The translations under genes and the position numbers were made by a program. From Brachionus plicatilis (Eukaryota; Rotifera; Eurotatoria; Ploima; Brachionidae), in the NCBI GenBank assembly GCA_010279815.1, contig QEOQ01000022.1:72006-92057 (forward strand): a stretch of 20,052 nt of DNA, written 5' to 3'. Position 1 is the stretch's first letter. Each line of letters starts with the position of its first letter. The notes below the pieces were generated by a model. The model searched no databases and was not told the origin of the DNA. It worked only from the letters and a program-made list of their open reading frames with translations. Shown in pieces: positions 10,751 through 18,209 of this stretch.

Positions 10751-12550
10751 ATGCGTTTTCGTAGTGAGAAGGCGGAAAAAGCCTGCCAGCCTGACCAAGG
10801 TTGCCAATTGCTCTACGCAATTATCGAAGCTCAAGTATCACTTTTCAGCAACGCATCCGAAATTGAGCCTTCAGCTCTAATGCAATACATTAGCCCGGAC
10901 TTGACCGAATTGACTCAAAAATTGCACAATTGTCCTTTTTTCTTTTATCCCAATCTAGGCATGGGTTCCAATCAGTCTATTAGATTGACCGACATATGCC
11001 GGTGCATAGTCCTCTCATTCGAATGTGACATTTACCAACAACAAGAAAAAAATACCATCGAATCTGAACTAACAAAAATTATCTATTTAATTCTTTACAT
11101 TTTGCTAATAATTGCATCAATTTTTACCAATCTATTGACCAGTATTCTATTGCTTAATGAACACAAAAATTCTTTGCTAATAAAATTTTTTAGTCGAGCT
11201 TTTTTTTGCCACAAAGCAAACAGCCAAAGCTACCCTTGCACCAAAACCACCAGTGCCAAAAAACTAGCCCAAATCACATCTCTAAACTCTATCAGCGATG
11301 CTCTCATAACGTGTCTGCTGGTCAGCCACTGGATCATCACCATCTATGTCATTCCCAATCAGGCCTACCTGTTCTACACCAACTCGAACATCCTGGACTG
11401 CAGACTGACCGAGTTTTTCAAGGCCTTCTCGGTAAGCCTGTCCATATACAGCATTGTTGCCATTTCGCTGCAGCGATTTTTTGCCATCAAGTACAGCCAG
11501 TACTCGTGCAACACAATAACCAGTCGTCTAATCGACACGGTCAGCTTTATATCAACAGTGTCGTTCATAAAGTCACTTGGCACCTTGGTAAAGACAATTT
11601 TTCTCTCGCGCACATATCGCCGCTATTTGATCACAATTATTCTAGTGATTCTCATGTGGATAGTCAGCATTCTGATAGGCAAGTACAACATGTCACAATA
11701 CCAACAAAATTACTACACTCTGAAGGGCCTTCAGTTTTACGAGCAGAATATGTCGTGCAAGTTTCCGGTGGAGCTGAAAGCCGCGGCCAAAAGTTGCACC
11801 AGCATCAGCAGCCAAAGCAGCAGTGTATTGATAGAAAAATCAGACATCATTTACATGGTTTTTCTTCTCGTTATTCCGAACATAATTGTGCTGATATCCT
11901 ATACATGGGTATGCTATCACATTTGGTCACATGGAAGCAAGCTGAACAAGGTATCGTTTCGACTCTTCTACAGACACAGCAAGAGTTTGAATGGTCACAA
12001 GGTGGAAATGCAAAAAGTGCACACTTCTGTGAAGCTAGTAAACAAAACTAGAATTTTGTCATCAGGGAACAGCTCGAGCACAGACGCCTTGGTGTCCAAG
12101 GCCGACCAGACAATCAGAGATAAGCGCATCGACCCGGAAGCCTTTGACAAAATTATAAAATCAAGCACAACCCAAACCATTCAGAATTATCATCAGTTTT
12201 CAATTAAAAAAAGGAACATGTCTGTCACAATTACCACGTTTTGTATGGTAATGTGTTTTTCGCTGTGCTGGGCACCGTTTTTTATGTTTCCCATATTTTA
12301 TTTTAAAATAGCTGAGGCCAATACCTATGTAAATGTCAAAGTAATCATACACCTGGTTGGCTATTCATCTGCTGTTTGGAACCCTATTATTCTGATCATA
12401 AAGTCGAAGAGGTTCAAGATGCAAGTGGCACGATTAATGCGCAAATTGTCATGTTGTTTTGCCAAGAGCCAAGTTTTGACGGATGATTTTGTCACTGAGA
12501 AAAAAGTTTTAAGGAATAAAAACCACAATTTTGAACAAATAAAATTGTGA
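10751..12550 (+). CDS. Class A (rhodopsin-like) GPCR, peptide-receptor type
   Basis: This 599-residue protein has seven hydrophobic segments at about 109-136, 172-200, 218-246, 292-310, 364-392, 490-520 and 528-551. Family marks are the TM3 Cys (DCRLTEFF, C217), a partner Cys in the second outer loop (C336), CWAPF in TM6 (506-510) and NPIILI in TM7 (544-549). A helix-8 region has two Cys (568-569) that could be palmitoylated. The DRY box is replaced by LQR (240-242). The roughly 108-residue N-terminus has six Cys and NAS and NQS glycosylation sites but no signal peptide. The third inner loop is long (about 97 residues). Coding bases are clearly less AT-rich than the flanks. TAG at 10745-10747 is in frame before the ATG but could also be a splice acceptor, so a 5' exon is possible. 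The ligand cannot be told; a neuropeptide is a guess from family resemblance. Confidence 0.85.
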   Translation: MRFRSEKAEKACQPDQGCQLLYAIIEAQVSLFSNASEIEPSALMQYISPDLTELTQKLHNCPFFFYPNLGMGSNQSIRLTDICRCIVLSFECDIYQQQEKNTIESELTKIIYLILYILLIIASIFTNLLTSILLLNEHKNSLLIKFFSRAFFCHKANSQSYPCTKTTSAKKLAQITSLNSISDALITCLLVSHWIITIYVIPNQAYLFYTNSNILDCRLTEFFKAFSVSLSIYSIVAISLQRFFAIKYSQYSCNTITSRLIDTVSFISTVSFIKSLGTLVKTIFLSRTYRRYLITIILVILMWIVSILIGKYNMSQYQQNYYTLKGLQFYEQNMSCKFPVELKAAAKSCTSISSQSSSVLIEKSDIIYMVFLLVIPNIIVLISYTWVCYHIWSHGSKLNKVSFRLFYRHSKSLNGHKVEMQKVHTSVKLVNKTRILSSGNSSSTDALVSKADQTIRDKRIDPEAFDKIIKSSTTQTIQNYHQFSIKKRNMSVTITTFCMVMCFSLCWAPFFMFPIFYFKIAEANTYVNVKVIIHLVGYSSAVWNPIILIIKSKRFKMQVARLMRKLSCCFAKSQVLTDDFVTEKKVLRNKNHNFEQIKL

Positions 12551-12839
12551 AATAGTTAATTTTGGACAGTTTGAACAGTGGACATGAGTCTATGATCTCA
12601 TACTTAGTGGTTATATCAGGAAACAAAAAAATCGATTTTTTTAGAGCCAAGTTTTTATTTATGTGATTAAAATACTGTAAAATAAAATTAATTTTATCAG
12701 ATTACTGAAAATAAATTTTACTTTAAATCTGATTTTGGTGAAATGGAATTTGATTCTGTGTTAATTTTTCGGTGAGCTTCAAATTGATAGAATTATTTTT
12801 ACAGAAAATTTTTAATGGATTAAATAAAGAAAATTGTTA
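12551..12839 (+). other. 3' flank of the receptor gene
   Basis: The stretch between the receptor stop and the target duplication of the next element is non-coding. It holds an ATGAG/CTCAT mini-hairpin near 12582-12600 and an AATAAA at 12681-12686 that could end the receptor mRNA. Confidence 0.5.
12681..12686 (+). promoter_or_regulatory. Possible polyadenylation signal of the receptor gene
   Basis: AATAAA about 130 bases after the receptor stop codon. Further AATAAA copies follow (for example near 12710), as expected in AT-rich DNA, so the exact site is uncertain. Confidence 0.35.
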
Positions 12840-12848
12840 ATTTTTAAT
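12840..12848. repeat. Left 9-bp target-site duplication of the MULE
   Basis: ATTTTTAAT precedes the left end of the 12849-14392 element. The same nine bases follow its right end at 14393-14401. Confidence 0.8.
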
Positions 12849-12863
12849 GACTTATATTTAAAT

Positions 12864-13125
12864 GAGCATTAATTTTGTTGATTTGAGCATTAATTTAATT
12901 GATTTGAACAATAATAATATTTAGCATTAATTTCTTTGAAACAACATTGATTATATTGGACAAGCATTAATTATTTTAAACGTGCATTTATTATTTTAAG
13001 CGTGCATTTATTATATCAAACTTGCATTAATTAAATTTTTTGAGCATTCTAAATTTGCAGTTAACATTAATTTTAAAAAATTTACATTAATTTGAAAAAA
13101 AACAACATTAATTGCTTAACAGTGC
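12864..13125. repeat. Left subterminal GCATTAAT array
   Basis: About twelve degenerate copies of GCATTAATT (variants GCATTTATT and ACATTAATT) are spaced irregularly across 260 bases inside the left end of the MULE. They run in the same orientation and mirror an opposite array at the right end. Likely transposase-binding sites or relics of tandem expansion. Confidence 0.75.
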
Positions 13126-13169
13126 TACCATTAAGAACTTTTTACTATGTATCGGTACATTTTGTATAA

Positions 13170-14149
13170 TACAAATACGATGAAAAAACTTACGTCTTAC
13201 ATAAAATGGCAAGTCAACGAGTAGCATTGATTGCAGATGGATCTGAAGCTATTAGAAATGCTTTTACGAATGTGTTTGGCCATGACAAAAATATGGTGAT
13301 GTGTTGGGCTCATATGAAAAGATGTGTTGATAAAAAACTTACATTAGTGACAACAAGTGACAAGTTACATACAAGGATTCTCAACGTAAAATAATGGAAG
13401 ATATTGAAACACTTCAAATTTCCAGTAATGAGACTATTTTCCAAACAGCAACACAGCTATTTTTGAAGAAGTGGAAAAATGAAACAAATTTTATTCAATA
13501 CTTACAAAGTGAATGGTTGATGACAAAAGATGGTTGGTACGAAGGATTGTAACTATTAACTCCAAGCACAAATAATTCACTTGAAGCAACAAATCGTGTA
13601 ACTAAAGATGAAGATACACTCCGTGATCGTTTAGTGCTTTCTGGATTCACTGTTGTTGCACTTTCGATTGTAAAAAAATGGTCAATTGAACGAAACCCAT
13701 CCATAGTTAATGCAAAAGTTTTTCAGCAAAATACGACAATAAAACTTTCTGATTGGACAAATTGTTACAATTGGACAAAGTTAAATAAACAAGTGATTGA
13801 AAAGGAAACTGACAATGAAATAATGTATTATTTACCAGCTAAAGACGTAATTAAGATTTCTGATAAAGAATTACATCGATATGACAATGAGAAATTCAAT
13901 TCATTTGATACATTCAAAAATGTTCAATTTGGTATATGGTGTGTTTGTATTCCAAGAAACGACGATTGGAAAAAAAGTACTTGCAGCTGTCCGGAGTTTT
14001 TGAAAAATTACATGTGCAAACATATAATCGGGATGTCAATAAGATTGAAATATTGCAAACCACCTCCGGAGGCTAAAAATGTCGAAATTGGTAGCAAACG
14101 TAAAAGAGGCAGACCTGCAAAAGCTAAAGGTGCTTTATTAGTTCAATAA
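13170..14149 (+). pseudogene. Broken MULE transposase (partial DDE domain plus SWIM finger)
   Basis: The first frame, open from 13170 with its first ATG at 13206, encodes ALIADGSEAIRNAF and CWAHMKRC, matching the second catalytic Asp region and the CxxH segment of MULE transposases. It stops at 13392-13394. Reading then continues in another frame from about 13375 (KDSQRKIMEDIE), is cut by TAA at 13550-13552, and goes on to NNSLEATNR, which holds the likely third catalytic residue (Glu codon 13583-13585). A SWIM zinc finger follows (CSC at 13982-13990, CKH at 14015-14023), then a basic tail KRGRPAKAKGALLVQ. The region that should carry the first catalytic Asp is absent; the left repeat array lies there instead. 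One frameshift, one stop and a missing N-terminal half make it a non-functional copy. Confidence 0.85.
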
Positions 14150-14154
14150 TGGTT

Positions 14155-14385
14155 TTATTAATGTTACTTTGTTAAAAATTTAATGCTCAATTACTGGTTT
14201 TATAATGCTAAAAAAAATTTTCTCATTGTTAATGTTTAAATTTATTAATGCTTGTTAATATTTAATTTAATGCTAAATAAATGATAAATTAATGCTCAAT
14301 TAGAGATTTTTTAATGATTTTAATTTACTGCTAATACCCTAAAAAATTAATGCTCATTCAGTATTTATTTAATGCTCAGTTAAAT
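14155..14385. repeat. Right subterminal ATTAATGC array
   Basis: About a dozen degenerate copies of TTAATGCTC/TTAATGCTA are oriented opposite to the left array. Some have decayed, such as TTAATGTTT and TACTGCTAAT. The two arrays make the element a loose fold-back structure. Confidence 0.75.
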
Positions 14386-14392
14386 ACAAGCC

Positions 14393-14401
14393 ATTTTTAA
14401 T
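14393..14401. repeat. Right 9-bp target-site duplication of the MULE
   Basis: ATTTTTAAT is identical to 12840-12848. The lack of mismatch suggests that insertion is not ancient, though the motif is low complexity. Confidence 0.8.
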
Positions 14402-15926
14402 TTTCAGATCTAGTAAATTTTCACAGAAAAAAAATTCACAAAAAATTAAAATTGTAATCGAAATAAATTAATTTCATGGGTAATTTTTTTTGTTCAATTA
14501 ATTTTTAATTGATTTTAATATATCAATCAATCGATGCAAATAAATTTAAATTTTAAAATATTTTTCAGTAAAAAAGTTGATTAATAATTGAAAAAATTCA
14601 ATTATTTTATTTCTTTGAAAAAAATTTTTTTTTAAAACGGGTGACTTTATCCAGTCATAGGGTAAAATTTTTACCAACTGGCATTTTTTCGCCTCAAATA
14701 CAATGGTCGGAGATAAGCACATCGACCCGGAAGCCTTTGACAAAATTATAAAATTATATATCCTTACCATTTTTTGAAGATTTTTCTTCTAAATGGTTGT
14801 GTTTTAATCAAAATATTCTTAAAAAAGCCTTTTTATTCCCTTTCAAAAATAATCTTTTTTAAATTTATTTGGAAATTTTTTTCTTAATTATTAAAGCAAA
14901 ATTGAGTCAATCCAATCTGAAACAAAGATGGAAGATGAAAGGTAACAAAGGAAATTAAGTATTTTTAGACTTTCTGAAGTTCATTTTAGTTCGAAATAAT
15001 TTTTTTAAATAATAAAAGAACTTAACGATATATTTATTTGAGTTATCTCTCCAAAAATCCTAAATTTAAATATCATAAAAATTAAACTATTTTTTTTTGC
15101 ATACTTTTTATTTAAGAAAGTACAAAACATTTTTATACCACAACACCGTGCACAGTTTATTTTATTAAATTATGATTTTTTATAAAAAGTTTTTCAAGCT
15201 TTATATAAAAAAATAAAATAAGACTTAAACACAATCATAGACTCTGTCTATGAAACTACCATTTTAAAAATTGTCACATTTTGGACTAGTTAATTTACAA
15301 GTTAATTTGTTCAAAACTGAAAAAAACAAAAAAATAAAACCATATAAGATGAATTACGATATTATGTCTTTTATCAAAAAAACATTATTTCAATCTTGAT
15401 TTTAGTGAGTATACCAAGCCAAGGTTCAATAGATTCAAAAATTCAATAAATTCATTGTCAATAGATGAATTTATATTACAAATGTTTTTTTTATTACTTT
15501 TAAAAAATTTTATATAGACTTAGATTTGAAAAATTTATATTTTTTATTTGAATTTTGATCAAAGACTTTCATAAAAAATTTATTTTTCAACAAAAAAAAT
15601 TAAAAAAATAATTTTAATTTTTACGGAAATTATTTTAAAATATAATATCTTAACAACAAATAAATTTTTTAAGTTATTTTTAGCAATTAAACTCCCAATC
15701 AAAATTACCATTTTTTGCTAAAGAATGTCTGGTCGAATCTTCTAAATATATTTTAGTACTAAATAAAAATTTAATTTTTTTTGAGATGCAAATTATATGT
15801 ATTTTTTTTAATTAAAAGATTTTACAATAGATAATTTAGTCCAAGCCGAGTGTGTGAATAATTAACTTAATTTTTAAGAAACCTAATGAATATCTTTATA
15901 AAAAAAAAGTCGTGTCACTCTAAAAT
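14402..15926. other. AT-rich intergenic DNA between MULE and ACE-like gene
   Basis: No intact gene. It contains a duplicated scrap of the receptor gene (14709-14752, listed separately). An exon-like stretch at about 14899-14941 is flanked by TTATTAAAG and AAGGTAACA, which could serve as splice sites and would read KIESIQSETKMEDER; nothing recognisable connects to it. The rest is A/T-run sequence. Confidence 0.5.
14709..14752 (+). pseudogene. Duplicated fragment of the GPCR coding sequence
   Basis: The stretch from GAGATAAGC through CCCGGAAGCC to ATTATAAAAT (14710-14752) matches 12117-12159 in the receptor's third intracellular loop base for base except one G-to-A change. Both are in the same orientation and about 2.6 kb apart. 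The copy reads DKHIDPEAFDKIIK where the receptor reads DKRIDPEAFDKIIK, and similarity stops abruptly on the right. The open frame around it runs from a stop at 14658-14660 to one just past the fragment. No other part of the receptor is recognisable nearby, so it is a fragment, not a second gene. Confidence 0.8.
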
Positions 15927-15931
15927 TTATT
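15926..15931 (-). promoter_or_regulatory. AATAAA overlapping the ACE-like stop codon
   Basis: On the minus strand AATAAA overlaps the stop codon of the predicted last exon (AAA TAA A). If used as a polyadenylation signal the 3' UTR would be tiny. Other AT-rich candidates follow, so this is tentative. Confidence 0.3.
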
Positions 15932-16001
15932 TACAAAAATTAATAAGACAAAATATAATCACCGGCAATCCCATTAAAATCCAGCCTAGTAAAATAATTT
16001 T
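15927..16001 (-). other. C-terminal transmembrane exon of the ACE-like gene
   Basis: The donor GTTAAG follows DHETNQ at 16085, and a TTTTAG acceptor ends at 16002. The joined frame continues for 24 residues, [20 protein letters not shown] plus NFCK, then TAA. This is a clean single-pass helix with a small polar tail, placed where vertebrate ACE has its stalk and anchor. Without splicing, the frame adds a mixed 33-residue tail and stops at 15986-15988. The spliced form fits the family better. Confidence 0.6.
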
Positions 16002-16762
16002 CTAAAACAAATTAAAAAAATTAATTTTCTCATCAGAGACCAAGAACTGATTCTGAAGGCCGTATTGATCATATAGCCCTTAACTTGGTTAGTTTCGTGG
16101 TCCAAATACTTATCACAATTCCACTCTTGTTCTGGTAAATTTTGTTCGAGCAACCATTCATGCAAGGGCTTAAAATATTCCAGCATAGCAGTAGGGTCCA
16201 TTTTATCAGTTTGTCCACCCGTGAACTCAAACAAAACTTTTTCCCATGACTCGCTACTTCCTTTTTCCATCATTTTCCTCAATCTAGCTCCGGCTTCTTT
16301 AGACTGATATATATCACACTTATGCAATGGACCTTTGTGATTGCTCGCCTTGCATAAGGCATCGTGAAACTGAAATGTTAATATCAAAGAAACAAAATAT
16401 CTTTAAATAAATAATTATTTTTAGGTTTTGGTTTTGTTAGTTGATTCTCACCTGTCATATGGAACACCAGCAGCAATGTGATACTTCGAGCCCGGATCGA
16501 AATCGTCTTCATTTCGATCCACAGGTGGCACAATACCTTGATAGTTGCATCTAAAAAATTTAGATTTAATTATATTTTTTATTTGATTTAATTATTGAAG
16601 AAAATTTTTTTTGTTACCTTAGTTTCCACCAGTCTAAATTGTATTTTTCCGGTGTTGTGTTACCAGCAAATACGCCCCATCTCCATTTTTCTACTGCTAA
16701 ACTAAATGGAGCGAACGCTATGTTTCGTAGGGCCGAAAACAGCAAAAAATTAATGTCTTGCT
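15927..16762 (-). CDS. ACE-like M2 peptidase, last four exons (5' part missing)
   Basis: Minus-strand exons are 16762-16618, 16550-16452, 16400-16085 and 16001-15927, joined by GT-AG introns of 67, 51 and 83 bases with every phase matching, about 211 residues. They read as the C-terminal third of angiotensin-converting enzyme, a zinc dipeptidyl carboxypeptidase: DINFL...[76 protein letters not shown] and [15 protein letters not shown]. The residues corresponding to ACE substrate-binding Lys, His and Tyr (SKYHI, PYDRY) are present. The last exon adds one membrane helix. The HExxH zinc-site exon and everything upstream are not in the 3.3 kb to the window edge. The exon at 16762 starts at a proper acceptor, so the gene probably continues beyond, but a truncated gene cannot be excluded. 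Confidence 0.85.
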
Positions 16763-17199
16763 CTAGAAAATAAATAAACATTTTAATAAAAATAAATTAT
16801 TTTAATTTCTTGGATAAAATGAATCTTCTATTTTGATGGTAAACAAAAAGTTAATGTTAAAAAATTTTGATATCTATTTAATATCTTCTTTAATAATATT
16901 AATATAATATAAAATATTGTGCATTTTAATTTTATGATCAGGTCTGTTTAAATTGTGAATTTTTTGTTGTTGCTGATGAGGTTAGTTTTAATTTATTTTC
17001 ATATTAAAATTTAACTTTTATTTTTTCTATTAGTAAATAAATTTTTTATCCGGAATTATTTCTAATAGTGGCAAGAATTTTTTGAAAGTCAAATGATTAA
17101 TTATTTTATTTTGAATTAATTATTAAAAATAATTAATTAGATATTATTAAATATTTTTGATTTATTTTCAGTAAAAGTCAGCTTTAAAACCGTAAAGAA

Positions 17200-17259
17200 A
17201 TGGCGCATTTACGAATTTTTCTCTTTATTGTTGTTATTTCTTTGTGGAACATGAAGTAG
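17200..17259 (+). CDS. Signal-peptide-like micro-ORF (uncertain)
   Basis: ATG at 17200 opens a 19-codon frame, MAHLRIFLFIVVISLWNMK, that looks like a secretion signal and follows an acceptor-like TTTTCAG ending at 17171. The same frame, after two stops, resumes at about 17272 as FECVVDIPMEDIKENVRFQF and ends near 17337. It could be a first exon, a decayed gene or chance. An overlapping frame reads KVSFKTVKKWRIYEFF, which is equally protein-like, so I lean towards a decayed sequence. Confidence 0.2.
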   Translation: MAHLRIFLFIVVISLWNMK

Positions 17260-17389
17260 TTAAAAAAATAAAAATTTGAATGTGTAGTCGACATACCAAT
17301 GGAGGATATCAAAGAAAATGTTCGATTTCAATTTAAATGTCCAAGATAATATAATCGAAAATTAATTAATAGAAATTAATATTTAACAA

Positions 17390-17532
17390 GCTCTTATTGA
17401 AAATATCCAATAGTTAGAAAATCGATTGCAATTACAAGCTCCAAAATGCCGCTTGAGTTCCAAGTAGATACAATATAGTCTGGTATTGATAATCAACAAG
17501 CAAAAAGAGGACGTTTCAAAAAAGTTAAATAG
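17390..17532 (+). pseudogene. Decayed coding fragment with a basic tail
   Basis: Plus-strand frames interrupted by stops read ALIENIQ, LENRLQLQAPKCRLSSK and, in a shifted frame, SGIDNQQAKRGRFKKVK followed by a stop. The KRGR-type basic end recalls transposase tails such as that of the MULE at 12849-14392. At least two stops and a frame change would have to be bridged. I cannot name the parent protein. Confidence 0.25.
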
Positions 17533-17705
17533 TTTGTATAACCATTTAAAAAAAACAATTAATAATAATAAAAATTGAAAATTAAAAATAAATACTATAT
17601 AATGTAAAAAATAATTTATTTTCAAAATAGATTATATTAAAATTTTTTAATTATGTCTATTATTAATTTTTAATTTTTATTTTTGATATTAAATAATTAT
17701 TTTTT

Positions 17706-18199
17706 GAGATAAATGGTTCCCCACAATTAAAAAACGTTTCCGCACTAACTAAATGCTTTTCAACACAAACAAAAAACTTTTTAACACAAATCACTACAAA
17801 ACACAATTTTTTTTTGTGCCGAATTCAAAAAAAAATAATTTTCACATATTTAACCAAATAACTGGTTAACACAAATATTTTTTGTGAAAAAAAATAAAAT
17901 AAATTTGTTATTTAATTTTTTCAAATAGTGTTTATAAAATTATATATAAAAAAATTAAATATTAGATTAACAAAATAATTAATTTAAATTTCTTTTTCGT
18001 TTTATTTTTTTGGATTTTTAATAATTCTCAAATTTTTTTAGTACGTAAAATCGTAGGCATTTTATTGTGCTTAGAAGATTTTTTATTTGTGAAGAACAGT
18101 TTTTGTCAAGTTTTTTTTGTGCTTAAAATTTTTTCTTTGTGGGGAAAAGTTTTTGTGTTGTGGATAACAGTTTTTTGTTTGTGGGGACTAGGTAGACCC
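17706..18199. mobile_element. Probable fold-back MITE with CACAAA arrays
   Basis: About 494 bp lie between direct repeats TTATTTTTT (17697-17705 and 18200-18208). The left part holds repeated CACAA-centred units (CCCCACAATTAAAAAACG, CAACACAAACAAAAAAC, TAACACAAATCAC) about 20 to 25 bases apart. The right part, read on the other strand, has the matching set (CCCCACAAACAAAAAACTG, ATCCACAACACAAAAAC, CCCCACAAAGAAAAAAT, AAGCACAAA). Both arms therefore carry opposed arrays of one motif. The outermost ~13 bases match poorly between arms and the duplication is T-rich, so the borders are less certain than for the other elements. No coding capacity. Confidence 0.65.
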
Positions 18200-18209
18200 T
18201 TATTTTTTG

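Larger units (their letters stand above)
12849..14392. mobile_element. Complete but defective Mutator-like element (MULE)
   Basis: A 1,544-bp element lies between exact 9-bp duplications ATTTTTAAT (12840-12848 and 14393-14401). The left end reads GACTTATATTTAAATGAGC and the right end, inverted, reads GGCTTGTATTTAACTGAGC; both continue into ATTAA, so the two ends differ at only a few positions. Inside each end is an array of about a dozen degenerate GCATTAAT units about 15 to 30 bases apart. They point one way at about 12865-13120 and the opposite way at about 14158-14385. The core carries the C-terminal part of a MULE transposase with a frameshift and a stop (13170-14149). The transposase is probably inactive, but the ends look intact, so it might be mobilised by an enzyme made elsewhere. 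Confidence 0.9.
16763..17705. other. Intron-like region with decayed coding fragments
   Basis: If the ACE-like gene continues, this is the start of a long intron. It is AT-rich, with two less AT-biased islands at about 17170-17340 and 17390-17530, described separately. I searched both strands for the ACE zinc-site exon (HEMGH and the downstream Glu) and did not find it. Confidence 0.5.

Noticed and set aside
11374..11613. 79-codon minus-strand frame
   Set aside because: Antisense shadow of the GPCR coding sequence.
11206..12051. 281-codon plus-strand frame rich in Gln and His
   Set aside because: Alternative frame of the GPCR gene. The other frame has seven membrane segments and family motifs; this one has neither.
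11995..12180. 61-codon minus-strand frame
   Set aside because: Antisense shadow of the GPCR third loop.
13495..13704. 69-codon minus-strand frame
   Set aside because: Antisense to the broken MULE transposase, which has clear motifs on the plus strand.
14546..14770. 74-codon minus-strand frame
   Set aside because: Crosses the copied GPCR fragment in antisense and has no motif of its own.
15230..15310. Weak inverted resemblance to the receptor 3' flank (ATCATAGACTC)
   Set aside because: Only about ten bases match in a row; likely chance.
17383..17625. 80-codon minus-strand frame with a hydrophobic end
   Set aside because: Mostly Phe/Leu/Tyr from A-rich DNA; no family resemblance, and the plus strand of the same stretch looks more protein-like.
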